Assembly (NCBI RefSeq): GCF_024868665.1
Contig: NC_079896.1
Span: 906,031-970,030 of the forward strand
Direction of reading: 5' to 3'
Length of the DNA stretch: 64,000 bases
Origin: Triplophysa rosa
Lineage: Eukaryota > Chordata > Actinopteri > Cypriniformes > Nemacheilidae
Below the pieces are notes generated by a model. It was not told the DNA's origin. It saw only the letters and a list, made by a program, of their open reading frames with translations, and made no database searches. Made by a program: the position numbers and the translations under genes. Positions 1-17,528 of the stretch are shown here, piece by piece; the first letter of the stretch is position 1, and each line of letters begins with the position of its first letter.

Positions 1-486
1 GAAGATATAATTAAAATTGAGTTAAGTGACTTCTTAATTTTTGTGTCCCTGGAACTCAAAATATCAAAATCATTAAACACGCTTAAAAATTGTAAGATAA
101 ATGAACTTTTTCACAGTTGTGAGTACAGTTTGCTCATTTGTAATGAGTAGATTATACAGTGTGGTATGTAACACCTGCTTGTTGAATATTGTGTTTGGCT
201 CAGAAATACGTCACGTTACAAAACTGAATGCAGTCTAATGTTGACTTTGTTGAACTAATGTTGAATGTTGTTCCACAATTTAAGCTCTATTGTTCATTGT
301 CAAGAAGAACAGGATCTCCCGACATGTTTCTCTTTCTACTTCTGCATTTTTCATGAAGAAGAAACCGTTTCTATCAACACAAGAGGAAGTTTGTGTGTGT
401 GTTGATCGAGTGTGAAGTCGCATTCATCGTGTATTTATGATGTTGACAGCAGATGATATGATGTGTGATGTCATTGTGTGTTTCAG
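1..486 (+). other. gnb1: gnb1 5' intron (partial)
   Basis: No coding signal is visible. The stretch ends in a TTTCAG acceptor at 481-486, just before the exon with the gnb1 start codon, so it is read as the 3' part of an intron separating an upstream non-coding first exon and promoter (outside the window) from the first coding exon. Positions 487-537 are the remaining 5' untranslated sequence. Confidence 0.7.
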
Positions 487-537
487 ATCAGAACGTGCCC
501 CGGCAGCAGGAGTGAGGAAGAGCTTTAGAAGAGGAAA

Positions 538-7060
<6,523 letters not shown>

Positions 7061-9515
7061 ATGCTGAAGGTGCTTTCGATACAACACGTCCAACACAGTA
7101 AGAAACCGTCTCTTCTGCTTTTCATTACAGTCCGAAGTGTGAATTAAAATAAGACGACGTTTGCATGACATTTGCACATGCTGTAACTATCGTACGGGAT
7201 ATTTTAGAAAATATCGACATTTTTATGTGACTGATGATCAAGTTGATAAAATAATGATCAAGCACAGGGTGTTGGTGTTTTCAGAAAATATGGAATCCCA
7301 GTAAATATTTAAATGTCTCATGAACTGAAAATGTGAATTTGTCTAAATATGGATAGGAGTTAATTTTTTTGGTCTTTTATTTCACAGATATCATTTGAAC
7401 TCCAAAGTTGACTGGAAAACCATTCCAACTTTAGAATGTTAAATTTCACTGCATCAACACCATCACCTTATAAAACTGACTGACACCACCACGACAAGAA
7501 ATAAAACTTCTAAGGGAACCAATGCCTTTCCTACACCAAGAAGAGCACAGTTTGTTTTATCATCCATCTTAAAAAAAACACACAAAACATGAAAAAGAAG
7601 AATTCCTGTGGTATCATTCCCTCTCGGACCATCTTTGTCACCCTGTAACAGAAAACAACACTATCATCCCACGCTTATATATCATGTGTCTAGGAAGCAA
7701 ATGTTGGAGTGTAATTGTACAAATTATTTAACTCTTGTTATTTTTCTTTTATCTGATAGTTCATCTTAGATCTTTTTCCTCTTGTTTTTTTTCTCTTTAG
7801 ATATGTTTCTGATTAGAAGAATCTTTTAATCCTCTTGTAAAACCGTGTGAAACCACGCAAGTCATGTGTGATGCTGAAAGTAGACCAGGATGGAAAGCGG
7901 CTTATTTTAAAGAATGCCAATCATACGTTGTGTTTTTTTCTTTCTGTTTGTGCGCTAGGTTGCTCTAATGGTTGTGTAGTTCCATGATTGTATTTTAAGC
8001 AAGACGAAGAAGAAGAGTACGCACGCCATCATTATTCATATTGTCAGCGGCCGGCTCCTTTGGATTGTTAAACACCGCTGGATTATTGCCAGTTAGCGTC
8101 TAATAAGAACATGTAACCATGATGTGTGCGATCGTGTGAATCCTGGTCTGTCTCTTTCATTAACGAAAAAAATGCCATATCTCTTTCTGAGTCTGAGGTG
8201 CTCTGAGGCGTCATTTATCTCCGAGTGGCCGTTTGTAAATATGGGTATCCAACTTGCACGCGAATGCAGCATTATTATTAGCCTAGCTAACGTTTCTTTC
8301 CGGTCTCGTCACAGCTTTGTTTGCACAATATGAAACTTGACTAACGCTTACAGCGTTAACTAACCAAGCACACGCCGTTAATCACATTGAACGCTCATTT
8401 TAACGTAGAGAGAAAACAAAAGTCGAAAAATATAAAAAGCAGACAAAAAAATGCAGTCCTCTCTTTCATTGGATTAAAAGCGGTTCAAACTAACCCCTTC
8501 GCTTATCTTCTGCTCTTGCGTTTGTTTCTCGGTTACTTTCAGTCGCTTTAATTCTGCTTATGTTTGGGATGGTTTCCATCAAGGGGAGGGGAGGGGGGGT
8601 TGTTAGTTTTAATTTCAGTGGTGTCTGGGATCGGTGTTTTTGAAAAACAAGAGTCCTTTTTTAACTCCGTTGCAGAGAGAGAGAACAGATAGCCCTGTCT
8701 GTGCTTGGAAATACAGTTACTACTATGTGAATGAAATGTTGTACAAATCAATGTCTGAAAATATTGATGATTCTGAAATGTTTAAGTTAAGCGTTTTCTT
8801 TCATCTGCCATGAATTAACGTAGTCGCATGCTGTAGAATTTGCTTAAACAGGCGCTGACGTCTTTAGGCCCGGCTGCCAACTTCCACCGGGACGGCCAAA
8901 CCCATGTGAAATTTCGATGATTGATACTTTGATTCCAAATGTTTTCGACATGCTTTGTCATGTACATCCTTTACTTTTATCGGCAAAGCTATGCACCCAC
9001 GTGAGAAACAAATTCACTGCTGTCGACCTGTAAATGATGGCCATTCTTCTTCCGTCGTTCCGAAAGCGTCCCACCTTTGTGCGCGAGTTTTCTAAACGAA
9101 CCGTTCGACGGCAAATCACCGCAAACTCTTTTGGCTTTTCTTTCAATGGTTTTGAACGGCATCTGATATGGCATAATATTCTGTTGGGTTTTTTCCACTG
9201 TAAACAGATGCACTTTCTTTAATAGTTGTGACTTTTTTATTATTATTGTTTTTTCCTTTCTCTGCGATAATGTACAATAATTGTGATGTATTTGTGTGTG
9301 CTGCCACCAGTAAAGATTAATTGCAGTTAAATTCAAACGGATTCCCATTATTTTCTCTCTTCATGAGTAACTGTAGATCTCAGCGCTCCCTATCTGACAC
9401 CTTTTGTATTTAATTTCAGTCTGTCGGTGTAACAGAACGCTGGATGCAACATAGATACTATATTAAAATGTACTGTTATTTAAGATGTAATAAAAACCAG
9501 TTTGAGATGTCTCTG
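7061..9515 (+). other. gnb1: gnb1 3' untranslated region
   Basis: About 2.4 kb of AT-rich non-coding sequence follows the gnb1 stop with no recognised repeat until after 9500. Possible poly(A) signals AATAAA lie at 7500-7505 and 9489-9494, so short and long 3' ends are both possible. A long GNB1 3' UTR is usual in vertebrates. The exact end is inferred. Confidence 0.5.
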
Positions 9516-9597
9516 ATGTGCTCATGTCTTGAGAGAGAGAGCTTGTGACGTCATGGGCCGTTCACAAAAGACTTGACAAAACTTCAGACGTCTATAA

Positions 9598-9948
9598 ACA
9601 CTGTAAAACTTTGCTGTAGTTTTGCAGCAGGTTTGCCAGTAACTTACTGTAGATTTAATTTACAATTTTGTTTTAAACTTGCCTACTTATATTTTCTTTC
9701 ATAAAACAAGACAAAATATCTTTGGTCACTTTTCTTATGTAAATGTATCGGGATTTAAGAAGTTTTAAACATTTTTACTAGAAAGCAAAAAAATGCTTCA
9801 TGCTCATTTTGAATCTCAAGTCAAAGTGTTTAAATTTTGATTAAAGTTGAAATCAAATTAAAACAGTACTAATAGGAAAAATGAAGTAGTAATCAAATCT
9901 ACAGTAAATTACTGGCAAACCTGCGGCAAAAACTACAGCAAACGTTAA
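9598..9948. mobile_element. Inverted-repeat MITE
   Basis: The arm at 9606-9658 (TTTGCTGTAGTTTTGCAGC, CAGGTTTGCCAGTAACTTAC) is the inverse of the arm at 9897-9947. The core contains AAAACAAGACAAAATATCTTTGG, cut here for length at its recognisable part ACAAGACAAAATATCTT, which recurs in the element at 54562-54903. Non-coding; lies between gnb1 and the GPCR gene. Confidence 0.65.
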
Positions 9949-10211
9949 TGTGAAGATCTGCTGGAATATACAAGACATTTTTTTAGATTGAAAACAAGTA
10001 GCAGAGAATAAAAATATATCTCGGGTAGTAATTGTAACCTTGTACAGGCTTCAATCTTTCAGGAGTCGTGTTTTTGATTTTGTTGAACAGCTTTGGATGA
10101 TGATGCAGTTTGAGGGATCTGTGATATCTGGTCAGCATGCTTTAATGGTCAGATACTGTAAACACACATCAATGGCCATCTCAACTCTGTCAACAAACGG
10201 TAAACATCATA

Positions 10212-10375
10212 GGGTGGTTTCCTGGCCAGGGATTATCTTAAACCAGGACCATGCCTTGGTTGAATTAAGATTTTTATGTCGCTTTTATAAAAATGCCTTA
10301 GAAGAATACATTACAGGTGTGCATCTCGAGACAAAACAATGACACTGCTATATTTTAAGATATTTCTGGGCCAGT
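10212..10375. repeat. Dispersed repeat (shared with 29535-29760)
   Basis: TTAAACCAGGACCATGCCTT, a later CTCGAGACAAAACAATGACA and TATATTTTAAGATAT correspond in order and spacing to the sequence at 29555-29690. This is an old dispersed fish repeat. The rest of 9950-11060 shows nothing recognisable. Confidence 0.6.
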
Positions 10376-11079
10376 TATATTCGGTTAGGTTTTTTTGTTT
10401 TCATGCAGTTTCTTCTGAAGCGTCCAACAGCTGTTGAGCATCTCATATGAACACCTCTGTTTGCTTTCTTATGAAATGCAGTTGAAGTTCTTGTGAGTTT
10501 GGTCTGTCTTATATTCAGTATAGTGAAGGCATCTTTATCTTCACTGTCAGAAACAGGTTTCGCTTTGGGGCCCTGAGGGGTCTGAACTTTCTCACGTTAT
10601 TCCTGAATGAAAAGCATTCCTGCTAAGAGTCTCATTGGCATCCCAAACATTTGCACACCAAGTATAGGCATAAACTCTGCAACATTTCAACACCTGTGTT
10701 CCTTCCAAAATGGAGCAATCTTGTTTTTCATACTCCTAAACATCAGAATGAGAGAAAGATATGTGGGTAAACAGCATCTTTAACAAATGACTTCAGCAGC
10801 AGATGTACAGTGTTTTCACGTCCACATTATGTTGAACTCAGGCCATGAATTATTCAGACTTGATTGAAGTTTTGTTTTGTTTTTCATAAGCGTTGTGGCC
10901 AATAATATTGAGATGAGATGTGCCTCAGTTATTTTCTCTCCGGTTAGGTTGTCCACTGTTTCTACAAAGAAAATATGATGTGAGATGACTCCTAATCTCG
11001 CAGATCTATTCCTGTTTACTTGGAAGAGCTCTCAAAATAAACCAGTGTAAATAAAGGCACAATTTAACACCGACTCCAT

Positions 11080-11340
11080 ACATTTACATTTACACATTTG
11101 GCAGATGCTTTTATCCAAAGCGACTTGCATTGCACTATACATTTGTTTCTTACAGATTTCCAATGTAAAATACAGATTTTTAATGTATTTTTTTTAATAT
11201 AGTCAAAACGATAAAATTGCAGAAAAAGAAAACACATTTACAAGAAAAATGGGGAAAACAATTTAATATATATCCTCTAATTTTACGGTATATTGCTGTT
11301 TTTCGAGTTTACAGAAAATGTCTGTTTTTTTACAGTGTGA
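11080..11340. repeat. Dispersed repeat fragments
   Basis: TTTGGCAGATGCTTTTATCC followed by AAAGCGACTTGCATT (11097-11132) is a very common fish repeat end. The following part, with AAAATTGCAGAAAAAG and TTTACAAGAAAAATGGGG, matches the family at 60750-60900 and 62130-62290. From 11340 to 12060 no gene or clear repeat is seen. Confidence 0.55.
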
Positions 11341-12066
11341 CTGAGATTTTGCATGGAGTATTTGTGCATGTGCAGTCTATGAAATCAAGAATCTTATTCT
11401 GAAGAATGAACACGATACTCAAAGGACCTTTTACAGTACATGTATTAATATACAGTATTGACTGTACAATGCACTAGATGATGTATCCCACAATCCACTG
11501 CACAACGCTTGATCTTTCAATGTGATATACATGAAGCAGAAGTAATGTGATGACAACAACACTAACACAGCATTAAACACACAGAGTTGTTGATTGTACA
11601 TGCTATTTTATTGTTAAATATAGTTCATCAGTAAACCGCAGATTTCACTCCATTAATGTAGAACAACACCGAGGGAAGACATGTCATTTCTAATATACTG
11701 TATATAATGTATTCTAGTAGAGTTTGTATTGATGCTTTTACACAGTGAGGAGATATTTAATAAATACATGGCTTGCCAATAATGATGGGATATAATAATG
11801 TTTATTTACAACACGGAAAAATTGCCAGTGTTAAGAAACTCTCAAAATGTGGATTATAAATACACTGTGAGAGTTAATTTGACCTTTTCATCCTGTCTTC
11901 TATCAAACAGACTGATGAGAGTAAACAAACTTCCACCCAATGTTCCACTGAATTTAGCCTCCCATTTCCGTCTCGTCTGTGATTTGCTGTCTTGAGAAGT
12001 ATTTGAGCTGGGATCTGATTTAAGCAGTGAGGGTTGTTGTGATGATGTGCTAATGACCTTTCCCCC

Positions 12067-13269
12067 TCATTCTCTAACATTCAGAGTAATGCAGTTCCAA
12101 AGGTTTGCATTGCTTGACCCAATCTGCTTCTCCTTGTTTTCGGCCCGGCCGCTGCGGTCTGCGGGGTCTCTACAGCATTGCCTGGCGGCCTTGTAGCTTC
12201 GGTGTCTCTGCGAGGTGTCAGCGAATTGACGTCGAAAAGACAAATTGAAGGTGGTGCTGGAACTGACCGTTCCCTTGTTTGACCCTCTGCGAAGGGTTGA
12301 GCGAAAGGTTTCTCCTGCAAAGTAATACAGCAGAGGATTGAAGCAACTGTTGGACGCCGCCATGCAGAGAGAGACCACCAGAACCTTCCGCCACATCTCG
12401 ACGAGCGGACAGGGCTTCTTTGACACCACCGCGTGGAGATGAACCGTTCGCACCACGTGATACGGCAGAAAACACACGAGGAACGTGCTGAGCACCACTG
12501 CGATCAAATACACCGAGCGCTGCCTGATGTTCCTCTTGAAATTGACATCTTTCCCTCTCATTGCGAGTTTGTGGATAATGCAACTGTAGCAGACTAATAT
12601 TGTGATGAAAGGAATAACGAATCCAAACGAAACCCCCACATAGTTCAGAGTAAATATGCGATTCCAGGACGTGTCGTTTCCAGGATCGAAACAGCGCAAT
12701 TTATTCTGCCGCCATATCGTACCTGTCATGAGAAAAGGTGACGACAAACAGGACACGAAGATCCAGATGGCCAAACACGCCACGCTGGCCCGCCGTACAG
12801 TGACCAAAGTGCGGTTTTTAATGGGGTGAACCACGGCGATGTAGCGTAACACACTGAGTCCCGTCAGAAACAGAACGCTGGTGTAAAGATTGACGTAAAA
12901 GGAAAAGACACACCAGCGACAAAGCCAGTCCGGGAAATCCCAGTGACAGCCTCGGAAGTAATAAACCAAACGCAAGGGCAACGTCAATGAAAAGCCAATG
13001 TCTGAAATGGCCAAGTTAGTCATAAAAACTGTGTTGGCCGACTTCTTATTCGTGAGACAAAAGAATACAAACAAAGCCACGACATTGCTGATGAGTCCGA
13101 TGGGGAACACCACGCTGTATGTGATGGTGTAGGCCAAATATTTGAAGTTCTCACTGCTGTCACAAGTCTGGTTCTGGTTTGTTTGGTTGGTGATGTTGGA
13201 CCATGATGGAGATTCTGAGTACAAAACAGGAGCTGAAAGCAGAATCATGTAGCCACAAAAAGGACACAC
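12067..13269 (-). CDS. Cysteinyl leukotriene receptor-like GPCR (CysLT2-type)
   Basis: A single large open frame of 400 aa encodes a class A seven-helix receptor. It has N-glycosylation sites at N25, N28 and N33, TM1 near 45-68 with N62, LAxSD with D90 in TM2, C117 at the top of TM3 for the usual disulfide, LRY in place of DRY at 141-143, SSPFLM in TM4, CFLPYHVVRTVHL in TM6 and NPLLYYFAGE in TM7. The TM3, TM6 and TM7 strings resemble CysLT receptors, most closely the CysLT2 type; P2Y-like and other lipid receptors are related alternatives. Such receptors bind LTC4/LTD4 and couple mainly to Gq at the plasma membrane. The start is uncertain: a CTTTCAG acceptor sits at about 13233 on this strand, so coding may begin in an upstream exon instead of at MCPFCGYM or the second Met. 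The C-terminal tail is Arg/Ser rich. Confidence 0.8.
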   Translation of the reverse strand: MCPFCGYMILLSAPVLYSESPSWSNITNQTNQNQTCDSSENFKYLAYTITYSVVFPIGLISNVVALFVFFCLTNKKSANTVFMTNLAISDIGFSLTLPLRLVYYFRGCHWDFPDWLCRWCVFSFYVNLYTSVLFLTGLSVLRYIAVVHPIKNRTLVTVRRASVACLAIWIFVSCLSSPFLMTGTIWRQNKLRCFDPGNDTSWNRIFTLNYVGVSFGFVIPFITILVCYSCIIHKLAMRGKDVNFKRNIRQRSVYLIAVVLSTFLVCFLPYHVVRTVHLHAVVSKKPCPLVEMWRKVLVVSLCMAASNSCFNPLLYYFAGETFRSTLRRGSNKGTVSSSTTFNLSFRRQFADTSQRHRSYKAARQCCRDPADRSGRAENKEKQIGSSNANLWNCITLNVRE

Positions 13270-13394
13270 AAATGCATTAGCAGTTCACCTTACAAAACAA
13301 ACAAAAACTGAACTCTATTCAAGTGTGCTTACTAGTAAACTTCTACTTTTGATCCGCTTCTCAGAAGTAAACTTAACGTGACAATAGTACATTC

Positions 13395-13962
13395 TGTAAG
13401 GGATAAAGTACAGGCAGCCGGTTGTTATCGCAGAATTATTACTCGGCTCGTTGGAATGCTTGATTCTGATTGGCCAGTCACGACATTTGCAAATTCGTTA
13501 TTCCCAGATAACAACCGCTCAAAACTAATAACACACGGTAACCCGATGCAGCAAATCATTTTGACAGCTTTTTTGACAAATTAAATATAAATGTCTTATA
13601 TTTACAAATGATTAAACCAAATTAACTGTTCGTGACATTTGAATTCCATTTCTTACCTTAAAACCGAAAGTAAACGGCTTTTCCTCGCGGAAGAGGAAAT
13701 CGCGAAATAAGGCCCCTCAGAGTGATACAAGACCCTCCGCTTCTCGTCGCCTCCTGATCACACTGTCGGGATTTATGTAAGGGATTATCCCGCTTATTAC
13801 ACGGCTACTTGCCACATGAGAAAAATCATCCGGGTTACCGTGTGTTATTAGTTTTGAGCGGCTGTTATCTGGGAATAACGGACCTGCAAATGTTGCGACT
13901 GGCCAATCAGAATCAAGCGTTCCAACGAGCCGTGTAATAATATTAGTATACTTAACGCACAA
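13395..13962. mobile_element. Foldback MITE with ~110-bp arms
   Basis: The arm at 13434-13546 (CTCGGCTCGTTGGAATGCTT, TGATTGGCCAGTC) is the inverse of the arm at 13831-13944 (GACTGGCCAATCAGAATCAA), roughly 90 percent alike. Outer ends GGGATAAAGTACAGGC and GGGATTATCCCGCTTATTAC relate it to the element at 16862-17186. It lies just upstream of the GPCR gene and could overlap its promoter. Confidence 0.75.
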
Positions 13963-14283
13963 AGAACTTGTGAACTTGTGTACTTGTGAATACACTTGAA
14001 CTTTACAGATGGGTTATTTTCTGTAAGTGTGGAATAATAGTTGACTAAAACCAGGAAAGAGTCTCTGAGCACACGTTAAACATTGATGAGAGAGAATGAC
14101 AATCTAATGAGCCGCTCACTACATCTACAGATATTACAGATGTGATATTTCTGTACAGGCACTTTTTCATGATGACTACATCTTATTTTAGTTTGTTTTT
14201 TTGTTCTATTTTCTTAGTTCTTATAGTTTTTTTTCTTGGTCTATTGAAGATAATTATGTACAGTTACTTTTGTCTTATGTATC

Positions 14284-14331
14284 TCTGTGTGTTGTGTTGT
14301 GTTGTGTTGTGTTGTGTTGTGTTGTGTTGTC
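14284..14331 (+). repeat. (TGTGT)n-type microsatellite
   Basis: About nine copies of a GTGTT pentamer. It produces a Cys/Val-rich open frame that is not a gene. The wider stretch 13970-16480 holds no gene I can support. Confidence 0.9.
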
Positions 14332-15588
14332 TTGTGGTGGAGAAACGACATGTCGTGTCACTTTTTATGTTATTTATAAAGTAATGAATTAATTAAAAAT
14401 ACGGTGATTCTAATGTGACTCAAAAGAGTAAAAACGTGGATTTGTTGCAACATCCAAGCATTTCACTTAAACATTTCTACACACGTTGATCTGAAACTTG
14501 CTGTTCATATTCAAGTTATTGGTCAAATATTCTTATATTATGAAGAACGCTGTTGTTTTCAGTTGCATCTTTCACTGATCATATTACGCAAAACATACGC
14601 AAAACAATAGGCTTCATAGAGACTGACCTGAAAACAGTTAGTTATTTGACTCGAGAACAATATTCAAATGACAGCTAAACATAGACAAAAGAAAAAACAT
14701 TGCTGTTCTGCATTAACATAACGATTCGTTTCATTTCACTATAAACGGTTTAGGAGCCTCGAAAACATTCCCTGGAAGAACTAACCGAAGACATGTGACA
14801 AGTTCGTCCTAAATAACTAAATAAAACTAAACTCTTAACATGTTATTACCATTGTTTTCACCATGCTGTCGTTCTGTTTACTTATTTAAATCATGTTTTT
14901 GGTCCTGGTGTCATGGTAATGTTCTTTAAAGCTGCAGTAGGCTAATAATGTAAATATCCTCGTGTAGGAATCATAAAAGTATGCTTTATCTCCAGAGACA
15001 CTAACTGTAGTTTCTGTAAGAATGTTTTCTTTTTAAATGGCTGAATATGACTCATGAGAGACTCACCTGTCATTCTTTCTACATCTTCATCCGTGAACGC
15101 ATAAATCAACTCCACGAGTGTCAACTTTGAAGTGTGACGGATAAAACAACATGTTACAAAAATGACCACAAACTTTTCTTCCTTTATAAAGTTTGCGTGT
15201 TCGTGTGTAGCATCACGTTTGTGAAAGACTCTGAGGAGCAGCGCCGCTGCTTTTCTATCACAGAGAAAGAAACGCACATGACCGAATCTTTGGAGTCGGC
15301 TCTTTTGAACAATTCTTAAATCGATTCGCACATCAATTCCCGCATTCCATTTATAATCTAATCAATAGCATACCGATAAACAGTTACTATTTAAAAGGGT
15401 TTTACCACCATAAGAAACGTAAACGATCGTGTGACTATTCGATTTTTTAAAAGTGAATCATTTATTGAAATGAATGAACTGATTAGCAAAAACGAATAGC
15501 TAATGACGAATTTTACAACGCTGATATGAATTCAAGAGAAACCACACCTCTAAAGTGGACGTTTTCCCCCTCAGGGAGATCTTTATTG

Positions 15589-15646
15589 TTCAGCAGAATA
15601 AACGAGTTTCTATTTTTCAGCAGAATAAACGAGTTTCTGTTGTTCA
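15589..15646 (+). repeat. Short tandem duplication
   Basis: TTCAGCAGAATAAACGAGTT occurs twice in direct order with a spacing of about 29 bases. Otherwise the intergenic region is unremarkable. Confidence 0.8.
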
Positions 15647-16499
15647 TAGTTACGAGAACACAACTGCATAACTGATGCATATGATTTTTATTTTTAAACG
15701 TTAAGTGTACCCTTACCCTAACAATTGTACGTTCTTCTCAATGTATCTCATATTGTGCACCTTAAGAAAATCTTGAGCAGCTGTCTACTCTGGTTTTGGT
15801 GCTTTCTCAGCACTTGTTTTTAAACGTGTTATAATACATTTGAGTAGGCGTGAAATCAAGCTTCAAACATAATGAATGGTTAAGTTTTCTTTACAAGAGA
15901 AGCTTTAAGGTTTGAACTGGATTTGAGCCTTTTAGCTGTCAAGTTCACGTCACATCATCTGTCCCACGTGCAAAGACAAACGAACTTTCGTTGTCATTTA
16001 TTTTTTCTCATGTAATGTTTCATCACTTTTCTTGAGTTTCTATTGCTTTTCTAAAGTTAATATGGACTGTAATTTACACATTAAGGATATTATTTGCTTT
16101 TTTGAAAACCAAAACAAATCTTTAGAATCTACTGTTAACTTTCTTATCCTTGTGGCAAAATTCTATTTTCACAAACAAATGTTTCTTAAGAAAATACCTA
16201 CTTTTATAGACTTCTTATGTGAAGTAGAAGATTTAATTAAATCACTAAGAGTAATTAATAACAAAAATGTATTTTTATTTTGAAGAGATACGACGAGGTC
16301 TTTCATGTACTATGATTAAAATACTTGTTTTTATTTTTTTCTTCTTCCTTGTCTTCTATATGTTCAGATGACTTTGCATGTATTTTTGGTATATTTTATG
16401 TAGTGTATGCAAAGTTGTATTTCATTATTGTTATCTCTGAATTGTTAAAAAAAAATAAAAACGAACTTTATAAGATCACGATACTACATTACCCACAAT

Positions 16500-16693
16500 G
16501 CAGCGGTCAGCGTACGTCTGCACACCGCTAGGCATTCTGGGAAGGAGAAGGTTGTAGACCATTTTGCCCGCAGATGACATCGAATGAGTCGGCGGACAGA
16601 TTCATTTTCGCTAAGAAAGGATTCGTTTTCTGTCTTAACGTCTCTCAGAAGTTGAGAAGTGTTTGGTTGAAACGTTTCGTCAAAGTATATCTG
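16500..16693 (+). promoter_or_regulatory. rbm5: Probable rbm5 first exon and promoter
   Basis: ACTACATTACCCACAATGC (16483-16501) is like the ACTACAATTCCC-type elements of housekeeping promoters, and it is followed by GC-richer sequence ending in a good donor, CTG|GTAAGT, at 16693. A matching acceptor CTCCGGAG lies at 17513, 15 nt before the rbm5 start codon. The transcription start cannot be fixed from sequence alone. Confidence 0.45.
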
Positions 16694-16861
16694 GTAAGTT
16701 TGTGGTGTTTCAGGTAAAACTGGCGCCTTTTCAAACGACAACCCGACGGCAGTCTCCATTTTGATGTGCTCTCGTGTTCTTCAGAGAACATTAAACCCCA
16801 CCGTGGTAATCTTGAAAGTACATTGGTGTGTTTTGTAAACGCCACGCTACACAGATTGGTT

Positions 16862-17186
16862 AAGTAAGGGATAATCCACAGCTAAAAGGGTTTTAATGCA
16901 CGACGTGGAGGCCAGGTTGCCTCTGCGAATTGCATTAAAATCCTTTAACGCACGGCTAGCGGTGGATTATCCCGCTTATACCACGGTCATTTGCCAAGTT
17001 AAATCTTTTATTGATGTTTACAGTGAAATTTTAGATCAAATAGGTGAAGATGACAGTGATTTTGTCAGTTAAATTTCAAATGTAATCAAACTGACTGGAG
17101 CTACCTGTGCGTTAAAGGGTTTTAATGCACACCTTCCAGCCAATCAGAATCCAGTATTCAAAAAGACCATGGTATAAATGAACGTT
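16862..17186. mobile_element. Foldback MITE
   Basis: GGGATAATCCACAGCTAAAA with GGGTTTTAATGCAC (16869-16902) is inverted at 16934-16975 as GCATTAAAATCC and GGTGGATTATCCCGC. A third copy of GGGTTTTAATGCAC lies at about 17117, and CCACGGTC/GACCATGG mark outer inverted ends. Non-coding, in the presumed first intron of rbm5; related to the element at 13395-13962. Confidence 0.6.
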
Positions 17187-17528
17187 AGTGTGTTGTGTAT
17201 GCGTATTTATGAATGTGCAATGACATTACAATCATAGCACAGTTTATGTAACGTCACGTCTAACACATTGTTTTGTGTATTGTTGTTTTTACGTCATCCA
17301 TTTCAAGACGTTCGTAATTCAAATGCCATAAAGTCTAGACAGAGGCATTGCTTTCACTGGAATCCGAGACAGCATGTTGTTATGCAGTTATGTTGTGTGA
17401 ACAATACACAACTATTATCTACATATCTTTCAAAGTTTTGTGAAGCCACCACATAAATAAAGTACAAGATGAAGGAATGTTGTGCTGATGTTGTTGTCTG
17501 TGTTTCTCCGGAGGATTGGGATACAAGG

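Noticed and set aside
14942..15331. 129-aa frame on the minus strand with TLVELIYAFTDEDVERM
   Set aside because: Briefly looked like a protein segment, but no family was recognised, composition is not clearly coding, and it lies in intergenic sequence.
16484..16759. 91-aa frame on the minus strand opposite the rbm5 promoter
   Set aside because: No recognised domain and it overlaps the likely rbm5 first exon; kept out because nothing but length supports it.
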